Assembly (NCBI GenBank): GCA_021464525.1
Contig: JADRCO010001092.1
Location: 1-22,663 of the forward strand
Origin: Rhizophagus sp. LPA8_4_AMF
Taxonomy: Eukaryota > Glomeromycota > Glomeromycetes > Glomerales > Glomeraceae
DNA: 22,663 nucleotides
Direction: 5' to 3'
Below the pieces are notes generated by a model. The model was not told where the DNA came from, did no database searches, and saw only the letters and a list, made by a program, of their open reading frames with translations. Position numbers and translations under genes: made by a program. Positions 1 through 10,440 of this stretch are shown piece after piece. The number at the start of each line of letters is the position of its first letter. Positions within the stretch are counted from its first letter, which is position 1.

Positions 1-32
1 AGCTATATAGCTATATAGCTATTATATAATTC
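1..32. repeat. 11-bp simple tandem repeat (agctatatagctat)
   Basis: The window opens with about three tandem copies of an 11-bp unit, agctatatagct being read head to tail. The unit is itself nearly palindromic. The array is cut by the window edge, so its full length is unknown. No function is visible. Confidence 0.7.
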
Positions 33-1015
33 AGATACGATTTTCAATGAGCATTTCCTAATTCAAAACAAGCTATTTCAAATTTGATAAAAATCATATA
101 GATGTTTGATGATCATTATGACTAAGCATACGAATTAAGCGAAAAATTCAATATATTTGGAATAGTATAATCACATCAAACACACTATTATGCTAAAAAA
201 TAAGATTTGCGTATTGCATAAAGCCAAGTAATTTTTGACCCGTGTATTGAAAGTAAATATTCGGCAAATAAATTTAATGTAACACAGCTGCTTTTTTTTT
301 CATAAGGACCGATTTTGATGCTATTTTAAAAAAAGTACGGAACTAACTTTGATCACAGCCTTTTCGCCTAAAAAATTTAGGAGGCAAGAAGATTATGGGG
401 CGTTAGGACGTGGAAACCAAGCGAAAGGAGACCTTTATATGGAAAGAATATGAAGTGTGCCGTTTATTTATTTCCGTTTATTCTTTAATTGACTCATTTT
501 TTGTATACTAAATTAGTATTTTTCTTTATATTATTTATATTTAAATGTTTTATATTTGTAATTTTTCCCTCTCGCAAAAAATGAAAGCCTTTCTTCTTGT
601 TTCATCATCTATAAAAATTTGTATTAATAATAGTAAAAAGCGCGGAAAGATTTTTATTTTTTATTTACAAAAACCAAATAGAGAAAAAAAGAAAATTTGA
701 AACGTATTTAAATGGAAAGAATTGAAAAGAGTAAGGTAAAAAAAAAAAACCATTGAAAAATGAGGTACATTAATGACGAATGGTGATCACTTGAAATACA
801 AACACTAATATCATGTAGGGTAATTATATGTTTATCACAATGCGTTATTACGAGTTATAAAGTCGATAAGATTTTGCCAATGATCATTATCATAAACAGA
901 TTTGCGTGATACTTAATTTGAAGAATTTACGTAACGATATTTCGGATTATTAAAATTAAACGTAAGCGAAGGAACATTGAAAGGGAATATTAAATATCGA
1001 ATATTATAATCATCA
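33..1015. other. 5' part of duplicated copy A, no gene seen
   Basis: From about position 200 this stretch aligns in order with copy B at about 12340-12800. The best-matching parts are around 230-480 and 490-620, with shared strings such as ggaactaactttgat versus gaaactaactttatc and aaaaaatttagg. Neither copy has an open frame conserved in the other, so I call no gene. The last 130 bases (880-1015) resemble 7230-7355, the 3' flank of the paralogous gene in region C. Confidence 0.5.
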
Positions 1016-1303
1016 TTAGTTAAAGTTACGTGACCCGTTAAAAATATGTTGCACGAATGGATTATTCGTAACTTGCACGGGTAACCTTCTAAACGGAAAT
1101 AATGCAGATGATCTTTTTCTTAGTATTCGTTGATTTCTACGTCTGCGAATAATACGAGAATAATACGACACGTAAGATTGAGCCGAAGTAGTATTATCTA
1201 CAGAGAAGGGCTCTTCAAAATTGATGATTGTGTAGGATGCATCTTTTGTCTTATCATTATTAATTTCATTAGATTTGGTCAAATCGTGGTCCTGGTGGTC
1301 CAT
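1016..1303 (-). CDS. small basic protein, paralogue of the 7356-8164 gene
   Basis: The frame has 95 residues from an ATG at 1303 to a stop at 1016. I do not recognise the family. The first 35 residues are acidic and polar; residues 50-64 are strongly basic (RRRR at 53-56), and the end carries RRLP (72-75) and FNGS (88-91) followed by N-F-N. The same spacing and end (R-I-x-x-[RK]-R-R, R-R-L-P-x-Q, F-N-G-S, N-F) occurs in the exon 2 product at 7356-7566, also on the minus strand. Conservation between diverged copies is the main reason to believe the frame is real. There is no signal peptide or membrane segment. The basic run could be a nuclear-localisation or nucleic-acid-binding patch; this is inference. 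A TATA-like box lies 44 bp upstream of the ATG. An upstream exon cannot be excluded. Copy B lacks this gene. Confidence 0.55.
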   Translation of the reverse strand: MDHQDHDLTKSNEINNDKTKDASYTIINFEEPFSVDNTTSAQSYVSYYSRIIRRRRNQRILRKRSSALFPFRRLPVQVTNNPFVQHIFNGSRNFN

Positions 1304-1346
1304 TATAAAAAGTATTAATTAAATAAAGGGCTTTTAAAAGTTGGAA

Positions 1347-1355
1347 TTTTATATA
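1347..1355 (-). promoter_or_regulatory. TATA-like box before the 1016-1303 gene
   Basis: Read on the minus strand the site is TATATAAAA, 44 bp from the ATG at 1303. It would imply a very short 5' leader. In such A+T-rich DNA the motif also arises by chance, so this is weak support. Confidence 0.3.
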
Positions 1356-2766
1356 GAATCCTTAATGATCTTTCTACTATTATAATGAAATAAAAATATG
1401 ATTTGGATAAGTAGAATATATTAGACTTCTACTAAAAGAAAAAAAAAATCAAAAATCAAAATAATTTTTTGGTATTTTATAGCGGAATTTTTTTTTTGAT
1501 TTTCGATCCTTTAAATAAGCTATGTATATTTACTAGTTTATAATTATTCATAATATAAATTATAAATAAATTTTTTTTTTCGATTTGATCAATAAATTCT
1601 AAAGGTTTCGTATAAATGTATAATTTTTTTTCCTAAATTTTTTTTTTTCTAATTTTGTTTACTGTGATTTTAAGTTAGCTTTGTATTTAAACCTGTTTAT
1701 ATATAGTATATATATATTTATTAATAGATTTTAAACAATACGAAACATACCAAGAAAAAGGTCCTAGGGAGGTTATGTTTTTATGTAAGATAATCGGTTA
1801 TTCCTAATATGAAATAGCGGGAAAGTTCTTATACAAACACATATGTTCGATTTATAAATTTTCTTTTCATTTTTCCCCTTCCCCCGTTCCATATTTTATT
1901 AACCTTTTAGATTTAAATTACATGATGTAATTATTAGCGGGAACATCTCCGTCTTAGCGTAATTTTCCGTAACGGTGAATTTTCAGGTAGTTATTATATT
2001 ACACCAGTAAAATCGTTATCCGTTATTGACAAATTTTATTTTTTATTTTCGGGAAAAGTTCCGATGACAAGGAGTAAAGCAGCCACACATTAAATTTAAT
2101 GGCTTATTCTCTCTCATTTCTCACAAATGTATAATTCCTATACCGAACGAATCTTGTAACGATCGACTTTATAAAAAATTAAATAAAAAAAAATAAAAGA
2201 ATTTTTTCTTTAGTCATGATGCAATTCCGTAAAAATAGTAAAAAAAATAAGCCATTCAAGCCATAAAATAAAATGCATGTCAAAAGCATTTGTATCACAA
2301 CAATAATTTTTTATACAGCCCAACTTAAAAAATATTCGATTTAAAATAGATGATTCACTTCTAAATAGAATAACACGAGAAACTTTCTAAAAAATCTTTT
2401 AGGAACTTTGATTCGATTTTAAAAAATAAAAACTCACAAAATAGGACAATTACATTCTTGTAGATATTTATTTTTTTTTAGGAGTACATGTATCTTTTAG
2501 GAGAAAATAATAATGTAGGTATTTTCGATTAATCATAATTTATATCTTTTAAGACGCTAACTGCGACATATGGCCACTAATGTATGCAGCAAACACAATT
2601 TATTAATATTAGACTCTTAAATTTTTCCCAATAATGACTAACGTGCTATTCTTTGTTCTTTTTGAAGTAAGGTACTTTTTATATTATTATATGAGATATC
2701 ATGCCTTATATTATAATTCATATTGTCATCTATAATATTGTTCTTAAAGTAACTTTTATACCAAAT
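1356..2766. other. middle part of copy A, no gene seen
   Basis: No open frame of credible length occurs on either strand. The stretch aligns loosely with copy B at about 13240-14627, for example the string tttcgatttgatcaat at 1580 and 13247, and the gttccgatgac strings at 2059 and 13685. Similarity is roughly 70 percent by eye with many indels. The string atgcagcaaacac at 2584-2596 recurs in region C at 10453-10465. Confidence 0.5.
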
Positions 2767-2893
2767 TTGTGTATCATTGCTAATACTAATTAATATTTTT
2801 TATTTAGATTGTGTTACTCGTTACATTTATAATTTTTTATTCGAGAGAATGAAAAAAAGGAAAGAATCGCATGGTCACGGAATTGCAATTCCG
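2767..2893 (+). promoter_or_regulatory. conserved non-coding block of copy A with a 16-bp palindrome
   Basis: Positions 2767-2794 are identical over 28 bases to 14628-14655 in copy B, although surrounding DNA is much less alike. The block ends in the perfect palindrome CGGAATTGCAATTCCG (2878-2893). Copy B has one mismatch in the same place. Related strings occur at 6795-6821 and near 10610-10650. It lies between the small minus-strand gene and the decayed plus-strand gene. A regulatory role is inference only. Confidence 0.4.
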
Positions 2894-2916
2894 AAGTAAT
2901 TATTTGTGGAAAAAAG

Positions 2917-2950
<34 letters not shown>
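2917..2950. repeat. T19-A15 homopolymer palindrome
   Basis: Nineteen T followed directly by fifteen A form a perfect homopolymer inverted repeat able to fold on itself. Similar T-A or A-T junctions occur at 8774-8808, 11957-11983 and near 13642-13668. The exact lengths may be affected by sequencing or assembly error. Confidence 0.8.
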
Positions 2951-3824
2951 TTGGGGTTACTTTTCTTTCAATTAATTTTTTTTTTATATTAAAATAAATT
3001 TTAAAGATCTTTTAATGAATTTTATTTATTTTTATTTTTATTTTTTATTCTAAATTTTATTCTAAAATAAGGTTTTTTTTTTCTATAAATTTTTAATTAA
3101 GACTAGGGTTTATAATATAAGGGTAAATGACGGATTTTTTTTTTCTTGAAAAAGAAGACAGGATATTAAGGTTATACCACTAATAGATTAGCATAAGATA
3201 CACGAGAAAAATTTCCCCAATTGTTTTCTATCCTGCAAAAATTTTCTTATTAGCAAAAAACCCAGGGAGTCTCAGTCACTTTTAGGTTTGGGGCAGGTAA
3301 ACTTTTACTCCTGGATATTTAAATACCCCTAAGAGAAATTTTTTAAAAATAAAAAAATAATTTTATCTTTTTTTTTATTTCTTGCACAAGTATTTTTTTT
3401 TTTTGGAGTATGAAGTGCACAAAGAACTCGAAACATTCCTAAACTATACAGCTATCTCAAAAATTGTCCGAACTTCTTTCAACCACAACGATCTCACGAT
3501 CTCGGTGAAAAAAAAATAACTATGAAACGTAATCAAACAACGCGTAAGAAAATAGTATGATAAACGTTTATGATGTATGTATACATAGGTGAATTATTCG
3601 TTACTTATTTCAACCAATATAGAGATAGAGAAACCTGCTTGAGAAGCGTTTAATTTATGGTATCTGTGATTTTTTAAGATGTCACAAAAGATATTTCTTT
3701 CGATCCATCTTTTTATGAAAAAAAATGTCTCTGTTACTCTGGTGATGAAGTGGGTTTAATTAGAATTATCCTTAATTACAAAAACAGGCTCTTAAACTAC
3801 AATATCACGTAGATTTTTGGCAAT
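2951..3824. other. copy A spacer with about 420-bp insertion relative to copy B
   Basis: No gene is seen. Flanks align with copy B: 3160-3208 with 15030-15083, and 3690 onward with 15146 onward. About 480 bases lie between in A, but only about 60 in B. The extra DNA (about 3209-3689) has no clear open frame, terminal repeat or target duplication that I can identify. Confidence 0.5.
3209..3689. other. length polymorphism: extra DNA in copy A
   Basis: This segment is present in copy A and almost absent from copy B between matching flanks. It contains homopolymer runs and no visible coding sequence. It could be an insertion in A or a deletion in B; no inverted ends were found to decide between them. 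Confidence 0.45.
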
Positions 3825-3930
3825 GATTTGACAATAATATTATGAATCAATAATAAAACTAACAACTTTTTAATTTATTATTAGCGGGTCAAAATGTATT
3901 ACGTAAACACATCACAGAATTCGAGGCAAT

Positions 3931-5641
3931 TAGACTAATCCATTAGTGGTTACATATTATCCTGTATGGCTTATCAGATTACAAAGATCACAAAGCTCAT
4001 TTAAGGAAAAGTATGATCCCATTTCATTCAACTTTGGAATCAAACTCCATGATATCTTCTATTGCTGCAACTGCAACTTCTATCTAATACCACCTTTAAA
4101 ATCATCATCTAACGAATACAGAATATGTAGCAAATCTTAGGGTATGGATTTCTTGTTTGCTTTTCAGTTTAATTGATTTACGTGTAACTTTTGATCCTGA
4201 TGATTCTCATAGTTGTACAATTCTGATCTTGATGCTGCATCGGAATCTTTCATGGAATTCAAGGTTACCGTTGAGATTGAGTTTCCATATAGAAATAATA
4301 TAGCACTTGGACATAGATTCAACATGACATATGTTAGAGTATTCAGGCGTCAGTTTGATATCACACTGGTTTAAAGAATATTTCAGAATGTCAATGGATG
4401 ATTATGATCGATTATGGTTATGTAAAGTACTTTTACGACTTTAGCTAGCATACTAGAATGTTTTTAGGTGCCAAACGAAAAAGAATTTGGCAATCTAAAT
4501 TCTTAGGGAAAACTATTAAGAAAATAAATATGTTGATGGGATCTTTACTTCTCAAGCGACAAAAATGATTTTCTTATCCTAGAAGGTATCTGGATCAAAA
4601 CTACAAGGCAATCGTGAAAAAATCATGGAACGTTGTTCGACAAAACGTTGAAAAAGCACAGCTCCATTTTAATAGATAATTGTATGCATCACTCTATATC
4701 ATCAAAAGAAATTATCCATATGAAACTCTCCTTAGTTTTCAGTTTTTTGATGTTGTTAGTGAAGAAACATCGGACGTAATCAGGGCTCTTGAGAGCTTAT
4801 TCATCACAAAAGGAAGTTGCATCAAGTGGCTATGGAGTTTGTTCAGAGAACCTGGTCCTTTATTTGCATCATAAAAAATGTTACATCAAGCGGATATTGG
4901 ATTTTTCAATGAGAAAGTGCATTAAGATGAATAAAAATATAAAGATAAGTTGTATGATGGCGATGATTTGACTATATTTATGAAAACATCACGATAGATG
5001 GGTAAACAAAAATTATTTCGGGACGGGTCGTCTCAAACATTTCGCCACATGATTTTTATGTACTATTATCGCTTTCTTATGAATTGATATCTGATTTACC
5101 GAGTCGTCTTTGAAAGATGATTCTGACCGAACTTTCTATTAATAAAAATTTTGTGATTGGCATTACAAACTGTAACGAGCACATAATTTCAAACTTTAAA
5201 TAAATTCTGTATTTATTATTAAGTGATATTACTGAGCTTGAGGCCGAGAATGTGAAGCTGTTGAAGTAAATGCCGGGTATGATGACAAGAACACTGAAGT
5301 AGCAAAATTAAGGTATGACATCAAAGAAATCAGGGTTCCTTTCGTGGCAGGAGAAAAAGAGCTCGGATTTTGGAGTGGTTCTAACAAGGCTAATTGTTCT
5401 TATGACTTTGAGCACATATAAGAACGGAAATGAGCAGAATACTATAGATGAGATTGCAATGTGGTTCTTTCACATCAATCTGGACGAGCATACAAGGGTA
5501 GTTACTGCACCTATCAACGATAGAAGAATCTCAGCAACAGCAATAAATTATTGTATAAAGTGGTTACGTTTATTTTATGAAAAATATAATAAAGTGATCT
5601 GTTTGATTTTTTTAAAATATGTGCATTCATTCATTTGGTAA
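3931..5641 (+). pseudogene. decayed coiled-coil protein gene, copy A
   Basis: Several protein-like stretches follow one another on the plus strand in shifting frames, so this reads as a broken gene. Visible pieces in order: one containing KEKYDPISFNFGIK (ending at the stop 4138-4140); one containing VTVEIEFPYRNN that ends at TAA 4372-4374; one containing KSWNVVRQNVEKA, then TAA 4677-4679, then in the same frame FDVVSEETSDV; a stretch with SNISPHDFYVLLSLSYELI; the coiled coil ITELEAENVKLLK, ending at TAA 5267-5269; and the open piece 5315-5641 with DEIAMWFFHINLDEHTR. I do not recognise the family. Leucine/glutamate coiled coils of this kind are common in lineage-expanded proteins of Rhizophagus, from general knowledge. 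Some breaks could be introns, but stops and frame changes fall where no good splice sites are seen. Copy B keeps other parts better. Confidence 0.65.
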
Positions 5642-5723
5642 TGATTAATGTGGTTTTTGGTACAGTGAACGTATATAATCCTAATTTACATTAACAAAGA
5701 TAAAAAAAAAATATAAAAAATTA

Positions 5724-5880
5724 ATATAATATAAATAATAAATAATTCGTGATCTTCAGATGTATCACTAAGCGTGAGGTAATTAATGAATTAATAATAT
5801 ATGTGATCATCATCACTAAGCAATGCATCTGAATTATAATCGATGATTCTATAGATAATTATTTATTATTTAATATTATA
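5724..5880. mobile_element. MITE-like palindromic element at the end of copy A
   Basis: The left arm (about 5724-5773) and the right arm (about 5813-5880, read in reverse) share ataataaataatt, then cagatg and a cactaagc-type string, with a gap in the right arm. This gives an imperfect inverted repeat of about 155 bp with no coding capacity. It starts where homology between copies A and B stops (5727 and 17178). A flanking target duplication is not evident in the A+T-rich context. Confidence 0.45.
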
Positions 5881-6431
5881 TAGTACTATAGTGGTATATA
5901 TATTATGAGAACTTAATAAAGAAAAAAATTAAAAGGGAAAAAATGTGAAGTATACCTACAATAATCATACTTTTAAAAACGGATAAAGAAATGGAATTTT
6001 TTTTTTGTTAAAATAATGATAAGAAATTTTGATTTATTATTTTTACAGAAATACTGTAGTATACAAAAAAAGAATTTTTTATTTTTTTAAAAAAAATATT
6101 ACAAGTTGTACAAATATTTAAACCAAAATAAATATTTAACAAAGTAGATTATTGTTTATGTACGTATCAATAGATGTTTTTTTGACAGGATTACACCGAG
6201 TCAGTTCTGAGTCATCACACAACATTTTTGATATAAACGGTTCAGTTCACAGATCACTACACAAAAATATATAATGCTTTTAGAATCACTTTTTTGCATC
6301 AACAATATCAACACTAGTACATACTGATACAAAAAAACTTTTGACATCCAATCGAAATACAAGAAAACAACTGTTCTTTTTTTTTCTTTTTTTTCTTTCT
6401 CTTATTTTTACTTTATTTTATTTTATTTATA
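5881..6431. other. A+T-rich spacer, no gene seen
   Basis: I see nothing beyond homopolymer tracts and a long pyrimidine-rich run (6374-6435). That run could resemble a 3' splice-site tract, but there is no matching exon upstream. Confidence 0.5.
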
Positions 6432-6695
6432 TTATTTAGTTTTTTTTAAAGCCTTCGGCTGCACAGAAAGAACCCACAAACAAAATATGTTTTCATTATT
6501 GTCTATTGATTCTGTTGCTGTCAAAGAATATTTATTAGAAAATTCTAAGTGTATCCGATTAGTGGAAGAAATTTGTTTTGAGGAAGATATTTGGGAGATA
6601 CTGAAGGAGATACTGGGGGAGATATAACAAGTGAGTAAATAATTCCGATACACCGTATTGACCGTAATCATCGCGACCCCTAATATGTGGGTCAC
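6432..6695 (-). other. possible exon or gene remnant, coding strand unresolved
   Basis: Both strands are open here. On the minus strand 87 codons run to a TAA at 6432, without an ATG at the start, giving a serine-rich polar product. On the plus strand an ATG at 6487 opens 46 codons to TAA at 6625-6627, with an acidic product containing VEEICFEEDIWEIL that looks like an amphipathic helix. The base composition is less extreme than in the surroundings, which hints at a former exon. I cannot tell which strand, if either, is coding, and I recognise neither product. Confidence 0.25.
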
Positions 6696-7355
6696 TAAAA
6701 CAAGGGAAACCCCATTAAAACATTAAAAATCCGTCATTTTTATCCAGAACATCCCCCCAGTTACGTATGATCACAATTGGTCACACATTTACTTGAGAAT
6801 GAAAAAATGGCAAAGGATCGCTCATGAATGATATCTATTTTTGAAAAAGCCAAATATATATAATAATAATAATACTTATAATACTTGAACATAAAAAATT
6901 TTTAATGAAAAAAAAAAAATTAGAAAAAATCAGAAGCAATTTTTTTTTTTAATTATAGAAGTAATTATTTAAATTTTTCAAAATAAAAAAAATTTGTAAA
7001 AATAATAATAACGTAAATTAAAATATAAGCTACATAAAAAAATAATACTAAATAGTTATATAACCGTTTTATTTACACAGTACAGCAGTATTATATGTAT
7101 TTATAAAACGTTGTACGACTTATTTTTAAAAATAGAAAAAATCGAATAAATCGGTAAATTCATTAACTCCGAGATTGTCAACGATAAATTTGAAATTTTT
7201 GCCATAAAATTAGATTTTGCATATAACGGAATTCATAAATTAGAATAACGATTTCGAAATTATTTGAACGACGGCATAAGCGATTAAGTGAAGGAACGAT
7301 AATTGAATATAAGAAGGGAATTAAATATTATTATTAAGCGAATGTAATAATATCT
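6696..7355. other. spacer between possible remnant and region C gene
   Basis: No gene is seen. Bases 6795-6821 closely resemble 2845-2870 of copy A (gagaatgaaaaaa followed by an aaaggatcgc-type string), so a further fragment of the duplicated unit may end here. Bases 7230-7355 resemble 925-1015, the 3' flank of the paralogous small gene, including a shared aagcga, gaaggaac and gggaat(t)aaat order. Confidence 0.4.
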
Positions 7356-8164
7356 TTAATAGAAATTGGATCCATTAAAAAATCGGATTTCATATGGAAC
7401 GGTTGTATTCTGTCTCGGCAGACGTCTAATATAGCTTAATAACGAATTATCGGAATGTCTTATTTGTCGATGTTTTCTACGTTTATGAAGTATACGGTTG
7501 ATATAAGATGATGGGCCGATCTTAGGATTTTGCTCAGAATCTATATCTTTTTTTTGATAGACAGAACTAATAGAAGTAATAGAAGAAAATAACAAAAATT
7601 AATAAAGAGAAATATTTCATTAAAGCAAAAATTGGTGCCGCTCAAATTCAAATAAGGAAATTGTAACAACGTATTTGTACCAACGCCTCTCATTATTCTT
7701 CACATCCCATTCTACCCCTCAAAACTTTTTTGGGGTGAAAGGTAAAAATAAAGTTGGTCACACAGATAACTCGTACCACCCCTTCCTACCCAAAAATAGA
7801 GCGAAAAAGGAAAAAAAAAAAAAAATATTTTTTTTCACTCTTTCTTTAAAACTTACCATTTTAAAGTCTTTGGAGAAACAAATTTGTTTTCTTTTCTAAC
7901 ACAACCAATGTTTCCAATATTTATTACCGTAGCAACGTTGTTATTTCTTTCACGTTGAGATTGTTGTGATTGTTGAGCAACTTCTTGAGATAGTTGTTTG
8001 GAACGCGGAGAGCTTTTATTGAGTTTCTCTTGTCCCTTTTGTCCGTGTTCTTCATGTAAATTCTCTTGACAAATATCAAGTTGTTTGCATACATCGTTAT
8101 GAGTGGAAATATTAGTATCGAGATAGTTAACAGATTGGTTTCCAGAATAAGTGACCGGTTGCAT
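7356..8164 (-). CDS. two-exon small basic protein, paralogue of the 1016-1303 gene
   Basis: Exon 1 runs from an ATG at 8164 to 7857 and exon 2 from 7566 to a TAA at 7356-7358. Donor and acceptor phases match (TG joined to T), giving a predicted 172 residues. The donor is a textbook GTAAGT; the acceptor is TTCTATTAG after a pyrimidine-rich run. The family is not recognised. Residues 1-102 are hydrophilic, with a Gln/Ser-rich stretch around 60-75. The exon 2 part has a basic run (127-136, R-I-L-H-K-R-R-K-H-R), RRLPRQ (150-155) and FNGS (166-169) just before the stop. The basic run, RRLP motif and FNGS-end match the product of 1016-1303 in order and spacing, while the N-termini differ. No signal peptide or membrane segment is seen. 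A nuclear or nucleic-acid-binding role is only inference. Confidence 0.6.
7567..7856 (-). other. predicted 290-nt intron of the region C gene
   Basis: The intron starts with GTAAGT (7856-7851) and ends with TTCTATTAG (AG at 7568-7567). Its removal joins two frames in phase. It is long for a fungal intron, so an extra small exon inside it is possible. The paralogue at 1016-1303 reads through the equivalent point without a break. Confidence 0.5.
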
Positions 8165-8374
8165 TTTTTTTTTTAAATGGGAATTATATTTTTGTATAAA
8201 AAATTTTTAATAAAAATTTTGGTAAAAAAAAAATTTTTTTTTTAAAAAAAAAAAAAATAATGGGAAATTTTTTTTTCGTGAATCGAATTATTTTAAAATT
8301 TAAGTGTATCTCAAAATTCGGAAAGGTAAATATTAAAACTTTTACAGTACTTTCAAATAATGAAAAAAAAAAAA

Positions 8375-8475
8375 AGAAATCGTTAAATCAGGAAAAAAAA
8401 TGCAAAAAAAATCGTTAAATCAAGGGAAAATGCAAAAAAAAAAAAAAAAAAAAATCGGTAAATCAGGAAAAAAAA
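8375..8475. repeat. short direct repeats separated by A tracts
   Basis: The string atcgttaaatca (or atcggtaaatca) occurs three times, each followed by agg or agggaaaa and an A tract. The unit is about 35-45 bp with variable A-tract length, so slippage in the A runs is a likely source. Confidence 0.6.
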
Positions 8476-8773
8476 GTAATTTTTTTTCGCTGTTTAAAAA
8501 AAATTTTTTTTTTTTTTCGATAAAAATTCTCAATTATTTATAATTTTTTTTTTTTTCCTTTGATCTGTGTTTTTTTTTTCAATTTTCAATTAGAAAGTAA
8601 AGTAAATAAAAATTATATATAATAATAATTTTTATTTATTTATTTATTTTCTTTTCTGATCTGTAATTTTAATTTTTTTTTTTTTTTATACATAATATAT
8701 ATATGTACAATAATTTCTGGAAGTTTCTCTATAATAATTTATACAAGATATATTATAATGAATTATAACGCGT

Positions 8774-8808
8774 AAAAAAAAAAATTTTTTTTTTTTTTTT
8801 TTTTTTTT
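8774..8808. repeat. A11-T24 homopolymer palindrome
   Basis: Eleven A are followed directly by twenty-four T, a fold-back homopolymer of the same kind as at 2917-2950 but in the opposite order. Confidence 0.8.
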
Positions 8809-10440
8809 ACTATGTATAATATCCAATTGTAAAGACTATTGTAATTGTTATTATATATATAAATTATCCGAATGACAAAATATTTATGATTGTGAGACTT
8901 TGAGTCTTTGTTTTTTTTCTACATGTAATGAAATATGGCGGTATTACAATTTACAAACCAAATCAGGTCAACAAAAAAAAAGTATCTGGTGACAACAGAT
9001 TACACCATTAAATCCGAAGTAAATCGGCCTATGACGAATTTTTTTCTTTAGCTAGTATAATAATAGTTCGACTCGAAAAAAGTTTTTTTTTATTTTACGA
9101 TTATTTTATTTTATTAAGTTATAAATTTATCACATACTGTATTGTGAATAAATGTGCATATAAATGCTTATTTTTATTCACGTAATCTTGTTTTATGATT
9201 ATTACAAAATTTATATTTAAAATTTCTTATTCTTTTCATTTAACATACGAACATTATTATTATTTTATAAAGAATAAAATGGGAAAAAACGTAAAAGGAA
9301 AAATTACTTCGATATGCTTTGATTATTATTAAATTGTTTCAGCACACATATTGTATTACATCGACTGTTTGTGTTTATTCCATAAGTAGGGGCGGGAAAT
9401 TCCGTTAATTCTATCCGAGTGACGTAGTTTGATTATAATTCCTGATTAGGGCAATAACATATATTAGCTAATTAATATAATATTAGCTAAAATATGTATA
9501 CATATTACATTATTCAGAATAAGAAAATTTGTAGAAATTGGCATTATTATTATTATATTATTATTAAAGATTGGTTCCAATTTTATTAATAGTATAAAGT
9601 ATCATTAATACATAATATACAAAGAACTAGCTCATTTATCTACAATTATCTAAGATACCACCTAGAAAAGCGAACCATTTATCACTTATACAGACAATTA
9701 AATTTGTAAGCGAAACATAAAAGTTATTATAGCTAAATTAAATTGGTTGAAAATATAATTATTACTAAATTTAATTCATTATAAATTTGGCCGTAAACCG
9801 CTTTTCAGAATGGTTTCTCTCTGCAGAATCGGAACTAACCGAATGTAAAATGAAATCATTTTCTAAAATCGTCCAAAAAAATTTTTTAACGTATTTGGAA
9901 GTTTACGTCATTTAACATTAATTATTGATTACGTTTATTTAAAACTTAACGTTTTATCTTATTATCAAATTTACCAAATCTATATTAAGTCATCACTTAT
10001 TACCTCTCATCTACATATTAGTTAAATAAGAAACTAAAATGTAGGTTATGCAAATTCGTGCGACAATCAATTTTCATTAGCCAATTTCTGCAAAATTCTC
10101 CTTTCTCCATAAGTTTTTGTTGCAAATGAATACACTATACACTTATCGTGATTTCTGGTACATTCAAGGATTTATTTTCAACGTTAATAAAGGAAGGAAT
10201 AATATTAAACAAGGAACGATATACGAAGAAAATTAATACCGGAACTTATTAAGTCTTTATAACCGAATTTCTATCTCTCACATGATCAGCTAATGTTACC
10301 AAGGCGAATAATCACTAATTTTTACAATAAGGTTATTCAAATAAAAAATATGTTTTAACAAGAATTACTATATCTTTTCTTAAAGTAATAATCATCAAAG
10401 TTTTTATTTAGTTGTATTTTTTTGACTAGTTAAAATTTTT

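Larger units (their letters stand above)
8165..10440. other. region C upstream DNA, no gene seen
   Basis: This holds long A and T runs, including 8774-8808 (eleven A then twenty-four T), and a short string (aaatcgttaaatcagg or close variants) repeated about three times between 8375 and 8466, separated by A runs. No credible open frame occurs on either strand. Confidence 0.5.

Noticed and set aside
4680..4971. Two overlapping plus-strand frames as separate small genes
   Set aside because: They are successive pieces of one decayed gene in different frames, as the comparison with copy B shows.
7675..7899. 74-codon plus-strand frame
   Set aside because: It lies opposite the intron and exon 1 edge of the minus-strand gene and starts without an ATG.
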